A stretch of DNA of 64,000 nt from Pholiota molesta. Its lineage: Eukaryota; Basidiomycota; Agaricomycetes; Agaricales; Strophariaceae. Of this stretch, positions 12,868 to 24,875 are shown in pieces. The position numbers and the translations under genes are program-made. Position 1 is the stretch's first letter. Every line of letters begins with the position of its first letter. The notes beneath the pieces were generated by a model that searched no databases, was not told where the DNA came from, and saw only the letters and a program-made list of their open reading frames with translations. Location of the stretch: the NCBI GenBank assembly GCA_014925825.1, contig JACGCK010000047.1, positions 237,260 to 301,259 of the forward strand, given 5' to 3'.

Positions 12868-15004
12868 GGTGAATCTGAAGGAGCGTCTGTGATATGAACG
12901 TTGGTTAGCGGCCAAATGCGATGGGAATGAGTGCGCACTGATAGGTTCAGGTAGCTCGGTGTTGGTTGATGAAGGCGGACGGTTTCGAGGTTTTACCCAA
13001 GGTTGACCTTTGATACAGGAGAATATCGTCAGCGTAGTCGATGTGTGCGGTTGGTTGAATACTCACCAGCAGCTAAAGGTGGATGATACAGAGGGAATCG
13101 TTCCAAACGACTGCGGAAATCTAGCCACGATTGAGCGCCTTTTATATGATATCCACAGCCGATGTGACGTGTGTTGGTGGAGTGCAATACCCCAGAAGCC
13201 GAGATGTTAGAATCAACAGTGTACACGACACTGTGAACATCACGGAGAAACAATGTTGGATCTACTCAAAAAGTCGCGCTTAGTCGGTCTGGACCCGCAT
13301 CCTTGCCGCTTTTTTATTTCTTAAAAGTTAGTACGCAATTCCTACTACGCAATCCCCAAGAATCCCCACCTCTTACTTATTCATCCTCCGTATGGGACCG
13401 TACCAACACACCCCTGCGGCACTCCGCCCGACACGTCACCATGGAACCTTTGTGAGTTCTTATCAGTTCTTATTCCATGCTTATACTGACACCTATCATG
13501 AATTGGTTCCTGAACATCACAATGTCATTCCCACTCTGGAAACTCCATACGGAGATATCGCCCTCCCTCAACTTCGAGATATGGTACAGTTCGCGAGTAT
13601 TTACCATGCACGAATTTACTACCATATCCATGTTTATTCCATGTATTGTTTGTTGTGCGTAGTTACTCTATGGCCAAATTCTACCACATCACAATTTTTC
13701 ATTTTCGTTCTCGTTCCCGCCGCGACAACAGTGGCGTTACCTGCAAGTGTGCTTGGGAGCGAGCCTCGTTGATATGCCCGTGTAAGCATGGATATACTAC
13801 AAATGCATGGGTCCGATAATCGGGCCAAGGATCGCCCCTTCCTCTGACTACTTACATGCAGCCGCGGGAGAGGCGTTGCATTTGGGAGAGCATGATGCAC
13901 GTGGCGTACGCGGAGGGCACAGTGAGTGGGTGATGCAGCGGTGCTGTGGTATGTGGAGTGGTACCAGCCCTGGAAGGAGTCAGTGCGATGGACAAGGGGG
14001 TGGAAGATAGTTTCGGTATTCAGTACTCAGTACTCGGTACTCAGTAGGAAGCAAGCAGCAGGCAGCAAGAGAAATAACCATCTATAGGATCATATTTCGT
14101 AGTGAATCTGACCGTGGACGCAGCGAGACGCAGAGCAACGCAGCTTTGAGAAGCAAGTAAAGGGAAGAAAAGACAAAGAAACGAGAAACGAAGACGTTGG
14201 TTGATCGGGGCTTCGTTTGGCCGGAGCCGCCGGACCAGATAGAGTACACAAGCGGTGACGCCCGTCGGCCCGGCGTGTCTTCGTCATACGAAACAGGGAG
14301 CTTGCACAGGATGGATAGTTGTGGATCTTATAACCCACGAAGTCGACAGCAAGAATGATCATTTGTCTGTGTGCACAGGAATAATTAATTAATAACCAAG
14401 TATGTACATAGACGACATATTTGAACTCTATCTTTATGCAGGCTCAATGCAAGCTCAATGTGTTATGGGATCAGTCGAATCGGCGTGTACTTTTCGCTCT
14501 GCCGCCCATGTTCAATTCATATGAAACAGCCTAACATCGGTAGGACCGATGGTGTTAGAAGTGATCTGTTCATATCGCGCAATTCAAAGAAGGAAATGCA
14601 TTGTTTTTGGAACAAAATTACAAACATAGTAACACTGCTGGAGGTGATCATTGTTCCATGTGAAAACAGCCCAGGAAAAGTGTATTTTTAACCTGTTGCA
14701 TAGGCTGTCCCCAGAAAAAACTTCGGGAACAGCCTTGAAACCTGTTCACAATAGGCTGTTTCCAAAGAAACAGCCATTGCCTCCAGCAGTGTAAGTTACG
14801 TGAGTGCGCGAATGCATCTTCGAACAAAAGATTGTATAATCAAGTATTTCGGGGGAAACGACGCGGAGGTCCATGAGATCTACGAAAAGGCACGTAATAG
14901 CCCCCCTCCTTCAGCGCTCAGTAAGCATCCATGATATCTACGAAAATGTTCGCGAATGCCGAAAGGGCAAGAAAAAGGCGCCCAATAGCCCCCTCCTTCC
15001 GCGC
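12868..15004. other. Intergenic stretch with one MITE
   Basis: No gene is recognised. A 159-bp inverted-repeat element lies at 14633-14791 (listed separately). Short duplications (catgagatctacgaaaa at about 14872 and catgatatctacgaaaa at about 14929, each followed by an aatagccccc-type run) sit just downstream of the secreted-protein gene that ends at 15005. Confidence 0.4.
14633..14791. mobile_element. Short MITE with TAA target duplication (PIF/Harbinger-like)
   Basis: The 159-bp element starts cactgctggagg and ends with its exact complement cctccagcagtg (12-bp terminal inverted repeats, with partial pairing further in). It is flanked on both sides by TAA (14630-14632 and 14792-14794). A 3-bp TAA/TTA duplication is characteristic of PIF/Harbinger elements. 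The interior contains several palindromic copies of aggctgttcc-like sequence. It has no coding capacity. Confidence 0.6.
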
Positions 15005-15494
15005 TCAGAGCGCGTTCTCAGGGCTGGCGCGGCGCTTCTTGAGGTAACTCCTGCGCGCCGCGCTGTCCTTCACCCCGCGGACGCTGTTCAGCGGGCGCGT
15101 CGGCAAGGGCGCGCGTGCGATCGCGTCGCGCCGCCGCGGGTTGGTGACGAGCGGCGCACTCGGCGGGCACAGCCCTGCGTCGTGGTCCTCCACCAGCGCT
15201 CCAGTCGTCTGTCCACCACCACCCGCGCATCAGCGGCCATCCGCACTGGAGATAAGTTAACTTATTGCTGCGCACCTTGGAGTAAGTGCAGAAGAAGTCG
15301 CTGGGGCTCTCGTCGGGGACGGCGGGGTACGAGCAGAAGATGGGGTCGACGGTGAGGTCGCTGGCGCCGAGGGCGAAGTTGAGGTTGTCCGCCGCGGGGC
15401 AGGCGAATGCGGTGGGGGTGCCGGAGGGGCTGCTGGCGTGCGCGGGGAGGCAGGCGCCAATTGCGAGGAGGGCGGTGAGGAGGGTGGGATGCAT
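15005..15494 (-). CDS. Small secreted cysteine-containing protein
   Basis: Two minus-strand exons (15494-15276 and 15208-15005) joined by a 67-nt GT-AG intron give 140 residues. The N-terminus (MHPTLLTALLAIGACLPAHA) is a signal peptide. The mature part has spaced cysteines in FACPAADN, IFCSYPAVP, DFFCTYSK and AGLCPPSA, and the intron falls between TYSK and TTGALVEDHDAG. The C-terminal third is basic (PRRRDAI, SYLKKRRASPENAL). The pattern resembles uncharacterised secreted proteins common in Agaricomycetes; I know no function. The splice is well supported because it restores a continuous, familiar-looking domain. Confidence 0.7.
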
Positions 15495-17775
15495 CGGGCG
15501 TTGTCTTTGTGTGGCGGTGAGCTCGACGGACGTGCAGGTGCGGAATCAAGGGGACGAGTTGATTGAGGAGGATTTTTTCTTGTGAAGGGTTAGTTATACG
15601 AGAATTCCTCGCCAGGTTCGCGAACTTAGAACGGATGGAATGTTTTCTGAAATTAACAATAGACACCTGTCACGAAACAATTCAGATACATACATGAGGA
15701 TCAGCAGCCGTGCGTATGTTCGTGATGGTGGCGCCCGAGGAGGGAGCTATCCTTGTTGAAGCAACTTGAAGGGATGGAGTTTTTTTGCACAGGTGCGTTG
15801 TGTCTGCGACGCGATGTGTGGTAGAGATGCGTTCTCCTCCTCCTACGCGCAAAGTATCGTTCCGTTCTGATTTGCTGCGCTTATACAAACAAGAAAGAGA
15901 AAGCAGCCTCGAGGCCGCAAGTGATAAAAAACATAGCTTATCGGAAATGGAGAAAAAAGATAATTAAGGGCACCCGCCAGATGTCAAGCTTCCCTGCTAA
16001 ACACTTGCTCGAATTCGGAATCAGTAGCGGTCCAAATCCAAATCGTACTTGACGACTTGTCCAAGTTGTCACTTTGCGCGCTGAGTTGGGATGCCTTCTG
16101 AGTGGCCTGGCGTGCTGGCTAAGAGACTGGTAGGGTCGTGTAATCGATGTGCGATCCTATAGGAGAATGGGAGAGAGTACAAGTGTGAAGGGTTTGAGTT
16201 TTCGAGGAGCACGTTGTATGGGTAATCGGCATCGCGGAAACTGCCGGCGCGGCACGCACTCGTCCGCATCCGTTTCTCGCGCTCTGGCGTTCGTCGAGTT
16301 GTCGTCGAGAGTCCTTTCTGCAATCGAAACATAACGAGGCTCAACGCCGTCTTTCATTCTACCCGCTATCATCTGACGGATCTCCCCCCGAACTATTCCA
16401 CGCTCTGCTCCTAGGATCAGCTTCCTGCAGACGGCGACCATCGATCACCCTCAGCCTCCCCGACTAGTGCGGCCGACTTGCAGCAGTACTCCGTCACGCG
16501 GATATCCCAAACTTCGTCTGCCCTCATGTCTAGCCTCAGAGGTCCATAGTCTGGATTTCGTATGGTCAGAAACACTGTATGCAAGCAACATGATGCTCTC
16601 ATCGACGGCATGTGGCGCAAGGGAAGGTGGACGCGGAGGCCCAGTTCGAATGGTGGTCGCCTGCGAGATGGTCCATAGAGAGGCCAGGAAACGGGGGACA
16701 AGCTGACGTGAACCTTCGAGCTCGAAACAACGTGGTCGTATCTTACTCACACCGCTGCTCAGAAGGATCGCGGTCGTCGACGCGCTCACCTAGTCCCCAT
16801 CCTTTGGGCCGTCGGTACTGCTTTGAGCAGATGCGCCGATTTACTGAGGATCAGGGTGCTGCTTTGTCGGTGTGGTGGGGCTCGTTGGAGAGGAATGGGC
16901 GATGGATGCTCCCCAGGCGCAGGACGCAATGTGTCCTGGTAAGCAGGCAGCGACCCCTTGAAAGCCGGTGCGCGTATACTCATGTTGGGAATTTACAGAC
17001 CACATTCTGACCCCATGGGATGGAGAAAAGAAGGACTGCTCCGCGCTTAGTGCTCGGTTGCGACGTACTTACGAAGAACTGGATGAGTTCGAGCACTATT
17101 TTAACGTCGATCGCTCACTACTCATGTCCGCATCTTACATACCATGTTCATCAGTGTCGATCGCAATTAAGCGCACTTTTTACGAGCCTTGATGAGTGGT
17201 TGAGTGAATCATTATCGTTTTGCCGCAGGGAATTGTGTTCAAATCGGAGTGGGCGCTCACGATGCATGGTCGGTGTCTCTTCCGCAGCGTAAGTCGTGTG
17301 CCCACCCTGAATTGGGTGGTGCGGTAGTCGATGACCCCGCAGTGTCTACTCCAGTTTATGAGACAAATGATTGGTCGTTCCCGTCGATACGCTCATTGGG
17401 TGAGTAGGCTTTCCCGCTTCCTTGTTGCTCGTCAGGAGTTTTACTCTTTTCGGTTCTTCCATCCGACATCAAAGGCAGAACAGTAAATATTTTTTTTTCC
17501 GCTGATATTCTTGAGAACGGTTCTCGAGTGGCAGCGTACCCAGTGAAACTGGTTTAATTCCGATGGACACGTATATGAGGCATAATCTAAGCACCGGGAG
17601 CCTAATACGGAAGTACCACGGCTTATTGAATTTAAATCCACCCGATATATCCTGCTACAATTATTCTACTACACCGAGACAAATCATTCGCGACTCGAAG
17701 CCCAAAATCACCCAAAAGTGAAAACCAGAAGAAGATATAAATCCATCAAGTGCACCCACAATCTGTACAACGGTA
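15495..17775. other. Intergenic stretch, nothing recognised
   Basis: There are scattered open frames below 135 codons on both strands, none with a recognisable product or supported splice structure. No RNA gene or large repeat was seen. Confidence 0.35.
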
Positions 17776-18410
17776 TCAGCAAAGCCATTCTTGACTTGAC
17801 AGGTAAACATCCGTCACCGCACCGAAGGGAAGAACATATCCCTGAATCCCCGAATCCACATACCCAAGCTGAACCATCCGGTTCCTCCCATTGACATTCG
17901 TTGTGTACCAGTGATCCCCCAGCGACGCACTGAACGCAGAATACAGCGGCACGCTCCCACACACCTGCGTCGGGTACACATACGCAACGACCCCGTCCAC
18001 GGTGTACCCCGCCGCGCTCGGCACCGCGCCGTCCGTCGACGGCACGAGCATCCAGTCCAGCAAGGCGCTGTTTGAGAGGCGGTAGACGGGGACGGTGAAG
18101 TTGGACGGGCCCGGGAAGACGCGCGCCATCGCGCCTTGGAGCTGGAAATCCGAGCCGACGGATGGCGCCGACGATGTCCTCTAGGAGCGGATCCCATAGG
18201 TGGGCGCGCCAGCTGGGGCTGGAGGCTTGGAACGCGGTGACAGCGGTGGTTGGGTCGGCGCATGTCAGTGCTGCTCGGTTCTGTTATGACATGGTGTTTG
18301 TTGGCGAATGGGGGCTGATAAAATTGAGAACTACTTACGACAAGATCGTCGCCTCCCGCCTGGGTTGTCAAGATAATAGAGGCAGATACGAGTGCTGAAA
18401 AAAGCTTCAT
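17776..18410 (-). pseudogene. Secreted DUF5648-type protein with an apparent frameshift
   Basis: Minus-strand exon 1 (18410-18339) encodes a signal peptide (MKLFSALVSASIILTTQA); a 58-nt intron follows and exon 2 starts at 18280. The C-terminal 117 residues (frame from 18129) match the DUF5648 repeat pattern: FTVPVYRLSN, a decayed first DHFYTT site, VAYVYPTQVCGSVPLY, GDHWYTT and GYVLPFG. The N-terminal part of exon 2 (CADPTTAVTAFQ to DIVGAI) is in another frame, and the switch falls between about 18130 and 18165. No normal-length intron bridges it; a 31-nt GT-AG segment would, but is shorter than any other intron here. It is either a single-base indel that kills the gene or a sequencing error. 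Confidence 0.6.
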
Positions 18411-19738
18411 ATCAGAGATATTCAGCTGCACACTTTTTGTGGTGAAGTTTACTGCAAAACAGGTTGAAGCAGCCCTTTTAAGTCTCGCGGTTGCATACTA
18501 CGAAAGTCAAATTCCAGAAATGGGGAGTCATGTCGCGGAGGGTTTGAAAGTGCGTTGTCCGTACTCCCACTGTCTGCGAAAGTTATGTCAAGAACATATG
18601 GTCGATGTGAATGTCTTAACGGAAGACCACGACAGCCGTTGTACTCGTGCGTTGATCATGGGTGTATGAACCTTTGATGATTTCTCCGATGCAATAGATT
18701 TAATTTCCAACCTCGCACGTTGGAAGAACGGGCCATATGGTCTTTGTATGACAGAACCAAAAATCTACACAAATGACTTGCATCTTCCTTTCTCATATCC
18801 ACTTTCGTGCATTGAGCGCTTTTCTACGTGCCTAAAATAAGCACGAGCGCTAAAAAATATCAAATGGAAGAACGTCATGACTGGATCCGGCGTAATTTTT
18901 GATTTGGGTCAGCGAGTACACATGTAACATTTCTCGCGGGAGAAACGCATCATAAGATTTCGAACAACGAAGGAGTAGATATAATATGCCTTGAAGTCGT
19001 TTCAGTCCGGCCAATGTGATTTTTTTGGATGCGGAGATAACTTGGACTTTACCTGAATGAATCGCTGTTTTCGGCATTATTGACGCTATACGACTTGATC
19101 AGCCATTATGGATTACGATCGAGTTCGTCGAACATGTGAATTTGTAGGAGAAGGACTGTTAGGATGTGGGCGTAAATATTAATACGAGCTTGTACGGAGA
19201 CAACGGGCATGGGGATCCCAGTTCGTACGCCCCCTGCATCTATCATTGAATCGACGTTGGCGTATATACGACAACATTTTCCTGTATGCTCCTCGAGCGA
19301 GCACCGGCGGTCGCGATATCAGTCAGATTGCCTGAGGTGAATTGTAGTTTTCGCTCTGCGAATGGATAGTAGTTGCAGCCATTCGAAGTCGGTAACAGCG
19401 CTGGGCTCAATCTCTGAATCTAGACGAGGGTTTCTTGTTACTCATGAACAGTTATCACTACCACCCTACATTCCGTGTTGTGCACATCGCTCGCGCGCTT
19501 CGACGATTCGCGTATTCGGAAACCAATCACGTCTCACGCCATGCCAATCCACAAATAATCCTTGACACCCAATATAATAATATAAATGCTAATCTACGAA
19601 TCCTCACTAGCGACCGGTGGCGAACATCCGCGTCCGCGTCCTGCCATGCAACCAAAGCAGTGGGGGAGGGGAACGGACAGCGGAGTGTGTGTGGTTACGT
19701 AGTGTAGTGCAGTGTAGTGTGCGTACGCGGGTCTACGT
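18411..19738. other. Intergenic stretch, nothing recognised
   Basis: No gene is recognised. An imperfect hairpin built on agcgct and gtgc/gcac arms lies near 18817-18853. The right end overlaps the 3' side of the PHO88 gene. Confidence 0.35.
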
Positions 19739-21011
19739 CTACTCCTCCTTCTTCCCGACACGCTTCTCGGCCTCGGCGATGGCGGCGGCGTCTGTTTGTG
19801 GGCCGGTGGCGGCTGCAGAGGGGTTAGTTAGTGGGTGAGCGGGAACGGGAGGGAGAGAAGAGGGAGATGGGGAAGAGGATTGGTGGAAGATGTGAAGGAA
19901 AGAAAGAAGGAAGATGAAAAAAAAAAATTCAGTGGGATGAGATGGGAGCGTGTGGATAGCGTGGCGGGAATGAGATAGGGGCGTGTGGATAGCGTAGGCG
20001 GCGAGGGCGTACGGTGGAATGGGTGCGGAAAAGAGACGGAATGTGAGAAGAGAGCACGAATGGGGCGGTGACGATGCGGCGAGGAAAGATTAGACAGCAG
20101 GCGCGGGTAAGGAAGCATGCGACAGCCCGAATGAGGTCGGAGACAGGGGGCGGGAGGAAAGAATGAAGGCAGGGCGTGGTACGACGAGAATGGGAACCGA
20201 AAACAGAAATGGGGGTGAATTGAATGAACGAATGGGGCACTTACCTCCAAACATGGAAGCAGTCTTGAAAGGTCGCTTAAGGTCTCCGGTAGCCGGCTTC
20301 CCGAGGATGTAGATGGCGACGGGTTTGGCGTCGTAGAGGTTCTTGACACCCATGAGGGCCTGAATGAACAGGGGCTGGGTGAAGTGGAAGTAGATGTGCA
20401 TGACGCCCATCATGGCGATACCCATGTAGACGGAGCGCAGCTACGCAAAGAGAAGCGTGAGCTGCGGTTTGGGATTGGATGGAAGGGGTACGCACCAGTT
20501 TTGATGTTTCCGATAGGTCATAGTCGCGTACGGTGGTGGTCACAAGCTTGGGTTCGTCTTGCGACTACAGGAGTCAGGAACGATAAGTGGATGATCCTGG
20601 AGTTAAGGAAGAAGATGACGCACCATGGGCGAGGAAGGCTCCACTAGCGACATACGAAGTGCGTAAGAACGCAGGCCGAGAGCGCGAATGCAGGAACAGA
20701 CTAACCGTATTTGAGCACCGTTTGGTCATTCTTCTTCTTGATCTGTGGGTCCACGATGAGCTGCGTTCGGATAGGTTTCAAGAAAAAAACATACTGCGAG
20801 CGAAACGTAGTAGTAGGCGCCGAGAATGATGACCTGGGAGACGATGTAGCCAATGCGAACGTAGTTGAGAATGACGGGATCCTCGAAAGGAATCTTGCGG
20901 GCAACTGTATAAAATTTCGCTATCAGGGGCTGTTCACAGAAAGCAATATGTTTAAAACATACGCTGCATTGCCCCGAGGGAGACGACGAGGTTCTGTACA
21001 CCGGAGTTCAT
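19739..21011 (-). CDS. PHO88: PHO88/SND3 family ER membrane protein
   Basis: Seven minus-strand exons (21011-20963, 20904-20795, 20742-20706, 20643-20624, 20564-20496, 20440-20245, 19812-19739) give 184 residues, the usual family length. Recognisable blocks, in order, are MNSGVQNLVVSLGAMQ, KIPFEDPVILNYVRIGY, the basic loop IKKKNDQTVLKY, TTTVRDYDLSETSKL, RSVYMGIAMMGVMHIYFHFT, the GVKNLYDAKPVAIYILGKP block and a charged tail ending EKRVGKKEE. In yeast this protein sits in the ER membrane, affects phosphate transport and acts as SND3 in SRP-independent targeting. For the third exon I chose the acceptor at 20743-20744, because it gives a 52-nt intron and the family sequence VSLAIKKKND. The fourth exon is only 20 nt and the last intron is 432 nt, both unusual here. 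The gene shares a 171-bp divergent promoter with the SLM1-like gene. Confidence 0.92.
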
Positions 21012-21138
21012 GATGGGCGGCAAGGAATTTTGGGTGGAGGAGGAGGTTGACCTTTGCCAGCAAACACGCAGCACACGTAGAGTTTATTTGGTGTTGTGTG
21101 GCAGCAGCCCCTGGGTGAGTGACGTCAACGCGCGTGTG

Positions 21139-21146
21139 TATATAAA
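21139..21146 (+). promoter_or_regulatory. TATA-like box of the SLM1-like gene
   Basis: TATATAAA lies 37 nt upstream of the ATG at 21183, in the 171-bp gap shared with the divergently transcribed PHO88 gene. Confidence 0.45.
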
Positions 21147-21182
21147 GTCGGTTGAGAAACATCTTGGGCGGATACCGCCATC

Positions 21183-23802
21183 ATGAATCTCCCGTCCCCA
21201 GACCATCCCGCCATCTCCCGCTCCGCGTCCCGCGCCAGCGGGCGCAGCAGGAACTCGACGCTCAGCCGCAACCAGAGCCTCATCAAGAAGAACATCGAGC
21301 TCCAGGACCTCAAGCCCGCAGATGTTCTTATCGAACGTTTCGTAGCATGGAAGGCCATTGTGAAACAGCTAACCGCCTACTTTGAGGTATGTCGCTTTCG
21401 ACTTCGGCTCGTTATAAATAATTCAACTCTTTATAAAGGGCATCGCAGACATCGAGAACAACACTGCGAAGGAGATGGCCAAACTCGCCGGCGTCATTCA
21501 AGTTCCGTTCAAAGCTGGCAATCAGTTTCTTGGGCAAGGAGGTCTCCAGGTTCGTACTGAGACAATACCTTTCACGTTCAAACATCTGAAGTTTCTGTAG
21601 GACGTGTACTATGACATCCGCGACAAAACACGCGTAATCGCTGACCACCACGCCGACCTCGGACGTACCATCGACTCCAGCATCGTTCAGCACCTTCAGA
21701 AGCTAAGAGCGGAGATAAAAGCTCATATCAAGGTGAGTTCACTGTTACGTTAAGGTCGCTGTGGCGCGTCGACTAACGTTCCGCCAGAATGTTCAAAACG
21801 ACACCGGCAAACTCGCGGCGGGTGTTGCCCGTGAGCGTGAGCACTCCACAAAGCTCGTTGGCGAGCTGGCTAACGCCATTTCAACGTTCAAGAACACCCC
21901 GATGAATATCCAGGCCAAGGCTGATCCGTGCGTTTCTCTCGCTTTCCAACTTACGCATGTTTACCTGGGCATTTTAGATACGTCGCCAACCAAGCCGTCC
22001 ATCGTCAGCTGTCGCGTCAAGTCCTTGAAGAGAACCTCCTTCAGAAGTCCATCGTCATGATGCAGCAGAACAGCGCCCACTTCGAAGAAGGCATCGTCAA
22101 GGCCATCCAATCCGCCTGGGCGACGTTCGACGAATGGCAAGCCCGCTCCGCCACATCCACCCAAGCCGTCTTCCGCACGCTCGCCGCGCACATGGCCTCC
22201 ATCCAGCCCGACCGCGAGTGGATCCAGTTCGCCGCGCGCAGCGACCACCTCCTCGACCCGGACACGCCGCTGCGCGACAGCGACGTGATCAACTACCCGC
22301 TCAAGGACGACGCGAGCGTGATGCCCGTGCACCGCGGGCACCTCGAGCGCAAGAAGCGCTTCACGCGCTCGTGGACGGAGGGCTACTTCGTGCTCACGCC
22401 CGCGGGCTTCCTGCACGAGTTCGCCTCGTCCGACCCGTCGCACCCCTCCGGCATCCAGCCGACGTTCTCGCTGTTCCTCCCGAACTGCACGCTCGGCCCG
22501 GCGAGCGGCCCGAGGGCGCGGGCGCACAAGTTTCATATTGAGGGCACGAAGGAGGGCACGGGGGTGACGGCGCAGAAGAGCGGCTCGTTTAAGGCGCTGC
22601 TGGGCGGCGAGGGGAGCAAGGCGTGGAGCTTCCGCGCGCGCAGCCGCGAGGAGATGATGGAGTGGTGGAATGATATCCGCATGCTCTGCGCGCGCTACCT
22701 CGTCGCGAGCGAGGCTGTCGATCGGACCGGCCCCGTCGAGGAGGCGGTCAGGGCGGTCGGGTATGCGTCCGGGGACGGGGAGGAGTACGAGGAGGAGGAG
22801 GAGGAGGAGGAGGAGGAGGTCGAGCTTGAAGTTCGTGCGGGCCCGGGGATGCTCGGGCGCCCGGTCTCGGACAGGGAGCTGAGGGCGAAGGCGGCGGCGC
22901 AGCGCCGTGCGGCCGCGCGCGCTGGGGGCCAGACGGACGACGACGGCAGCAGCGTGGAGGAGGAGGCGGACGTGGCGTACGAGGAGCCCCCGCTCTACAC
23001 GCACCCCATCGACCTCAAGTACCATGTGGAAATCGGCCCCAATGGCTACGCTGTTCGTCCTCCTTAATCCTAATGTTTCGCTGTATAGTGTCGCTTATGC
23101 TTTGAATGATACCCCCTGTTGTAGATCGAGAAGAAGAAGTCCAGGCGGGCGTCGTACCACACGCACCCCCCGGCCGGCGCGTTCCGTCAGGCGCCGGACG
23201 TGCAGGCGAACGAGGCTGGGGAAGTGCGCTCGTACAAAGCGGAGCGCGAGAGCGGGGGCGAGGACGCGGACGCGGAGCCGCCGCGCGTGGGCCGGCGGCT
23301 GAGCCGGCGCCAGCTGGAGAAGGCGCGCGCGAGCGCTGCGGCGGGGGGTGGAGCGGGTGTTGATGAGGGCGAGGCGCCGCCGCCGATCAGTCTGGTGCGT
23401 CTTTCTCTATCCCTGGTCTTAGGTTGCCGCTCATACATTTCGTAGGGACCGTATCATACGACGAGCTCGCCGCCGCCGCCGCCGCAGGCGGAAAGCACGG
23501 CCCAAGCCCCTACGTCCGGGTCCGCCACGCCCGCCGCTGGGGATGTGACGACCGGGCAGCACGAGGAGGCGGACGATATGTACGCCTCGGACCAGGAGGC
23601 GGCCGTCAGCTCGGACAAGCCCAGCGCGGTGGGCGCCGCGCCGCATGCGGAGCATGAAGAGGCGGTGACCGAAGGTGGGCATGTGGGGAGGGAGAACGGG
23701 AAGGTGGATGCGGGCGGTGCGGGTGGGCAGAAGCCGAGCCCGAGGGGCAGTGTGGTCGGCGCGCCGGGGGTTGCGGAGAAGGGCACTGCTGTGAGCGCGT
23801 AG
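21183..23802 (+). CDS. SLM1/SLM2-like PH-domain protein (TORC2/eisosome effector)
   Basis: Seven exons (21183-21386, 21439-21549, 21601-21732, 21788-21927, 21978-23052, 23125-23394, 23446-23802) give 762 residues. The N-terminal half is an F-BAR-like helical region (LKPADVLIERFVAWKAIVKQ through FEEGIVKAIQSAWATFDEW). The PH domain follows (VMPVHRGHLERKKRFTRSW, FLHEF, ending SREEMMEWWNDIRMLCARYL). In yeast, Slm1/2 bind PI(4,5)P2 at the plasma membrane and recruit Ypk kinases to TORC2. The C-terminal third is low-complexity and acidic, with a 14-residue Glu run near 22790-22820, a basic KKKSRRAS motif suited to phosphorylation, and a disordered tail. It is longer than the yeast proteins because of this tail. 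All splice joins keep frame. Confidence 0.88.
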
Positions 23803-24875
23803 GACTGTTGGTGCCATGGCTGCGTCTTTTAGCCTTGAGGTGAGTCGAATCTATTCGCGACGGCGGTGGCTTTTATGTTGATGCTGTGTTATAGACGGCT
23901 GCGTGATCTCCTCCCCTTGCGTCTATTTTCTTCCTGGACTGGGCGAACGACTTTTCTCCATCCATCGGTTTTTCTACCTTATTCCACGAACGCTAACTTT
24001 GAACTCTGGATCTGGATTCCTTTCTATGTATCCTATTCGAACGGTTAATGGAATAGCTCTACCCTCCTCGATGTTGTTTTTTAGTTCCGGTGCTTTATAG
24101 TTATAGGACGTTGGTGTCCGTACGATGTATGTATAATGTATTAATAGTGTTAATGATTCGATGTGTCTGGTTCCGACCCGAGGCTTGACGCTCGAAGTCA
24201 TCGAGGGCACAACGGAATGGATCGCTAAATGCCACTGATCATCACTGGGTATGTAGAGACCTCTCGAGATGGTAGACATGTTTGGGCATAGCAGTCAACC
24301 AGTTACGTCGTGCATGCTCGGCCTTGAGCTATTGATGTACAGCCATGCATCAATATTAAATGTGTCGTGACTCGCCGTCGCTCATTGAGACCTTGCATTT
24401 TGGATTACCCAGACAGTTACGATGCCAATGAAATCCGAAGGCTGCGCCCTTCTGGTTGCATATGCCACTCCTGTTATGTTATCGGCATCCGAAGGCGGTG
24501 AATTATGTAATTGAGACAACAAGAGTTCGAGTAGAATTGCGAAAAAAAGGGGAGCTACGAGCCCAGGCGCTTTAATGGCGCTTAACTCCACCTCCCAATC
24601 CTTGACACGGATGCACCGGATCATATGGTACAAGTAATTATCATACTAAGATACTATACATAGGGTACACGTTGAGTATACGCCCATGTAAATGGTTTAT
24701 GCTGAAATCACCCATTCTACAGCCACCGATTGATGAGTACAGTGCCCTTTGTTCCGTATTTTTGAATGTATAAAATAGTACAAGACCATCGATCATCTAC
24801 GCCTAGGGTTGCCTTAATCCCCCGCCGACAAGGCATACTGTCCTAATCCCAGGATTAACCTTCGTCGCGTCCGCT
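23803..24875. other. Intergenic region and promoter of the GMC gene
   Basis: About 1 kb without a gene. A TATA-like tataaaata near 24770 lies about 105 nt before the GMC start codon at 24876. Confidence 0.4.

Noticed and set aside
21961..23025. 354-codon minus-strand open frame opposite the SLM1-like gene
   Set aside because: It is the GC-rich antisense shadow of a well-supported exon; composition is Arg/Leu/Ala-biased with a long poly-Leu run opposite the Glu run.
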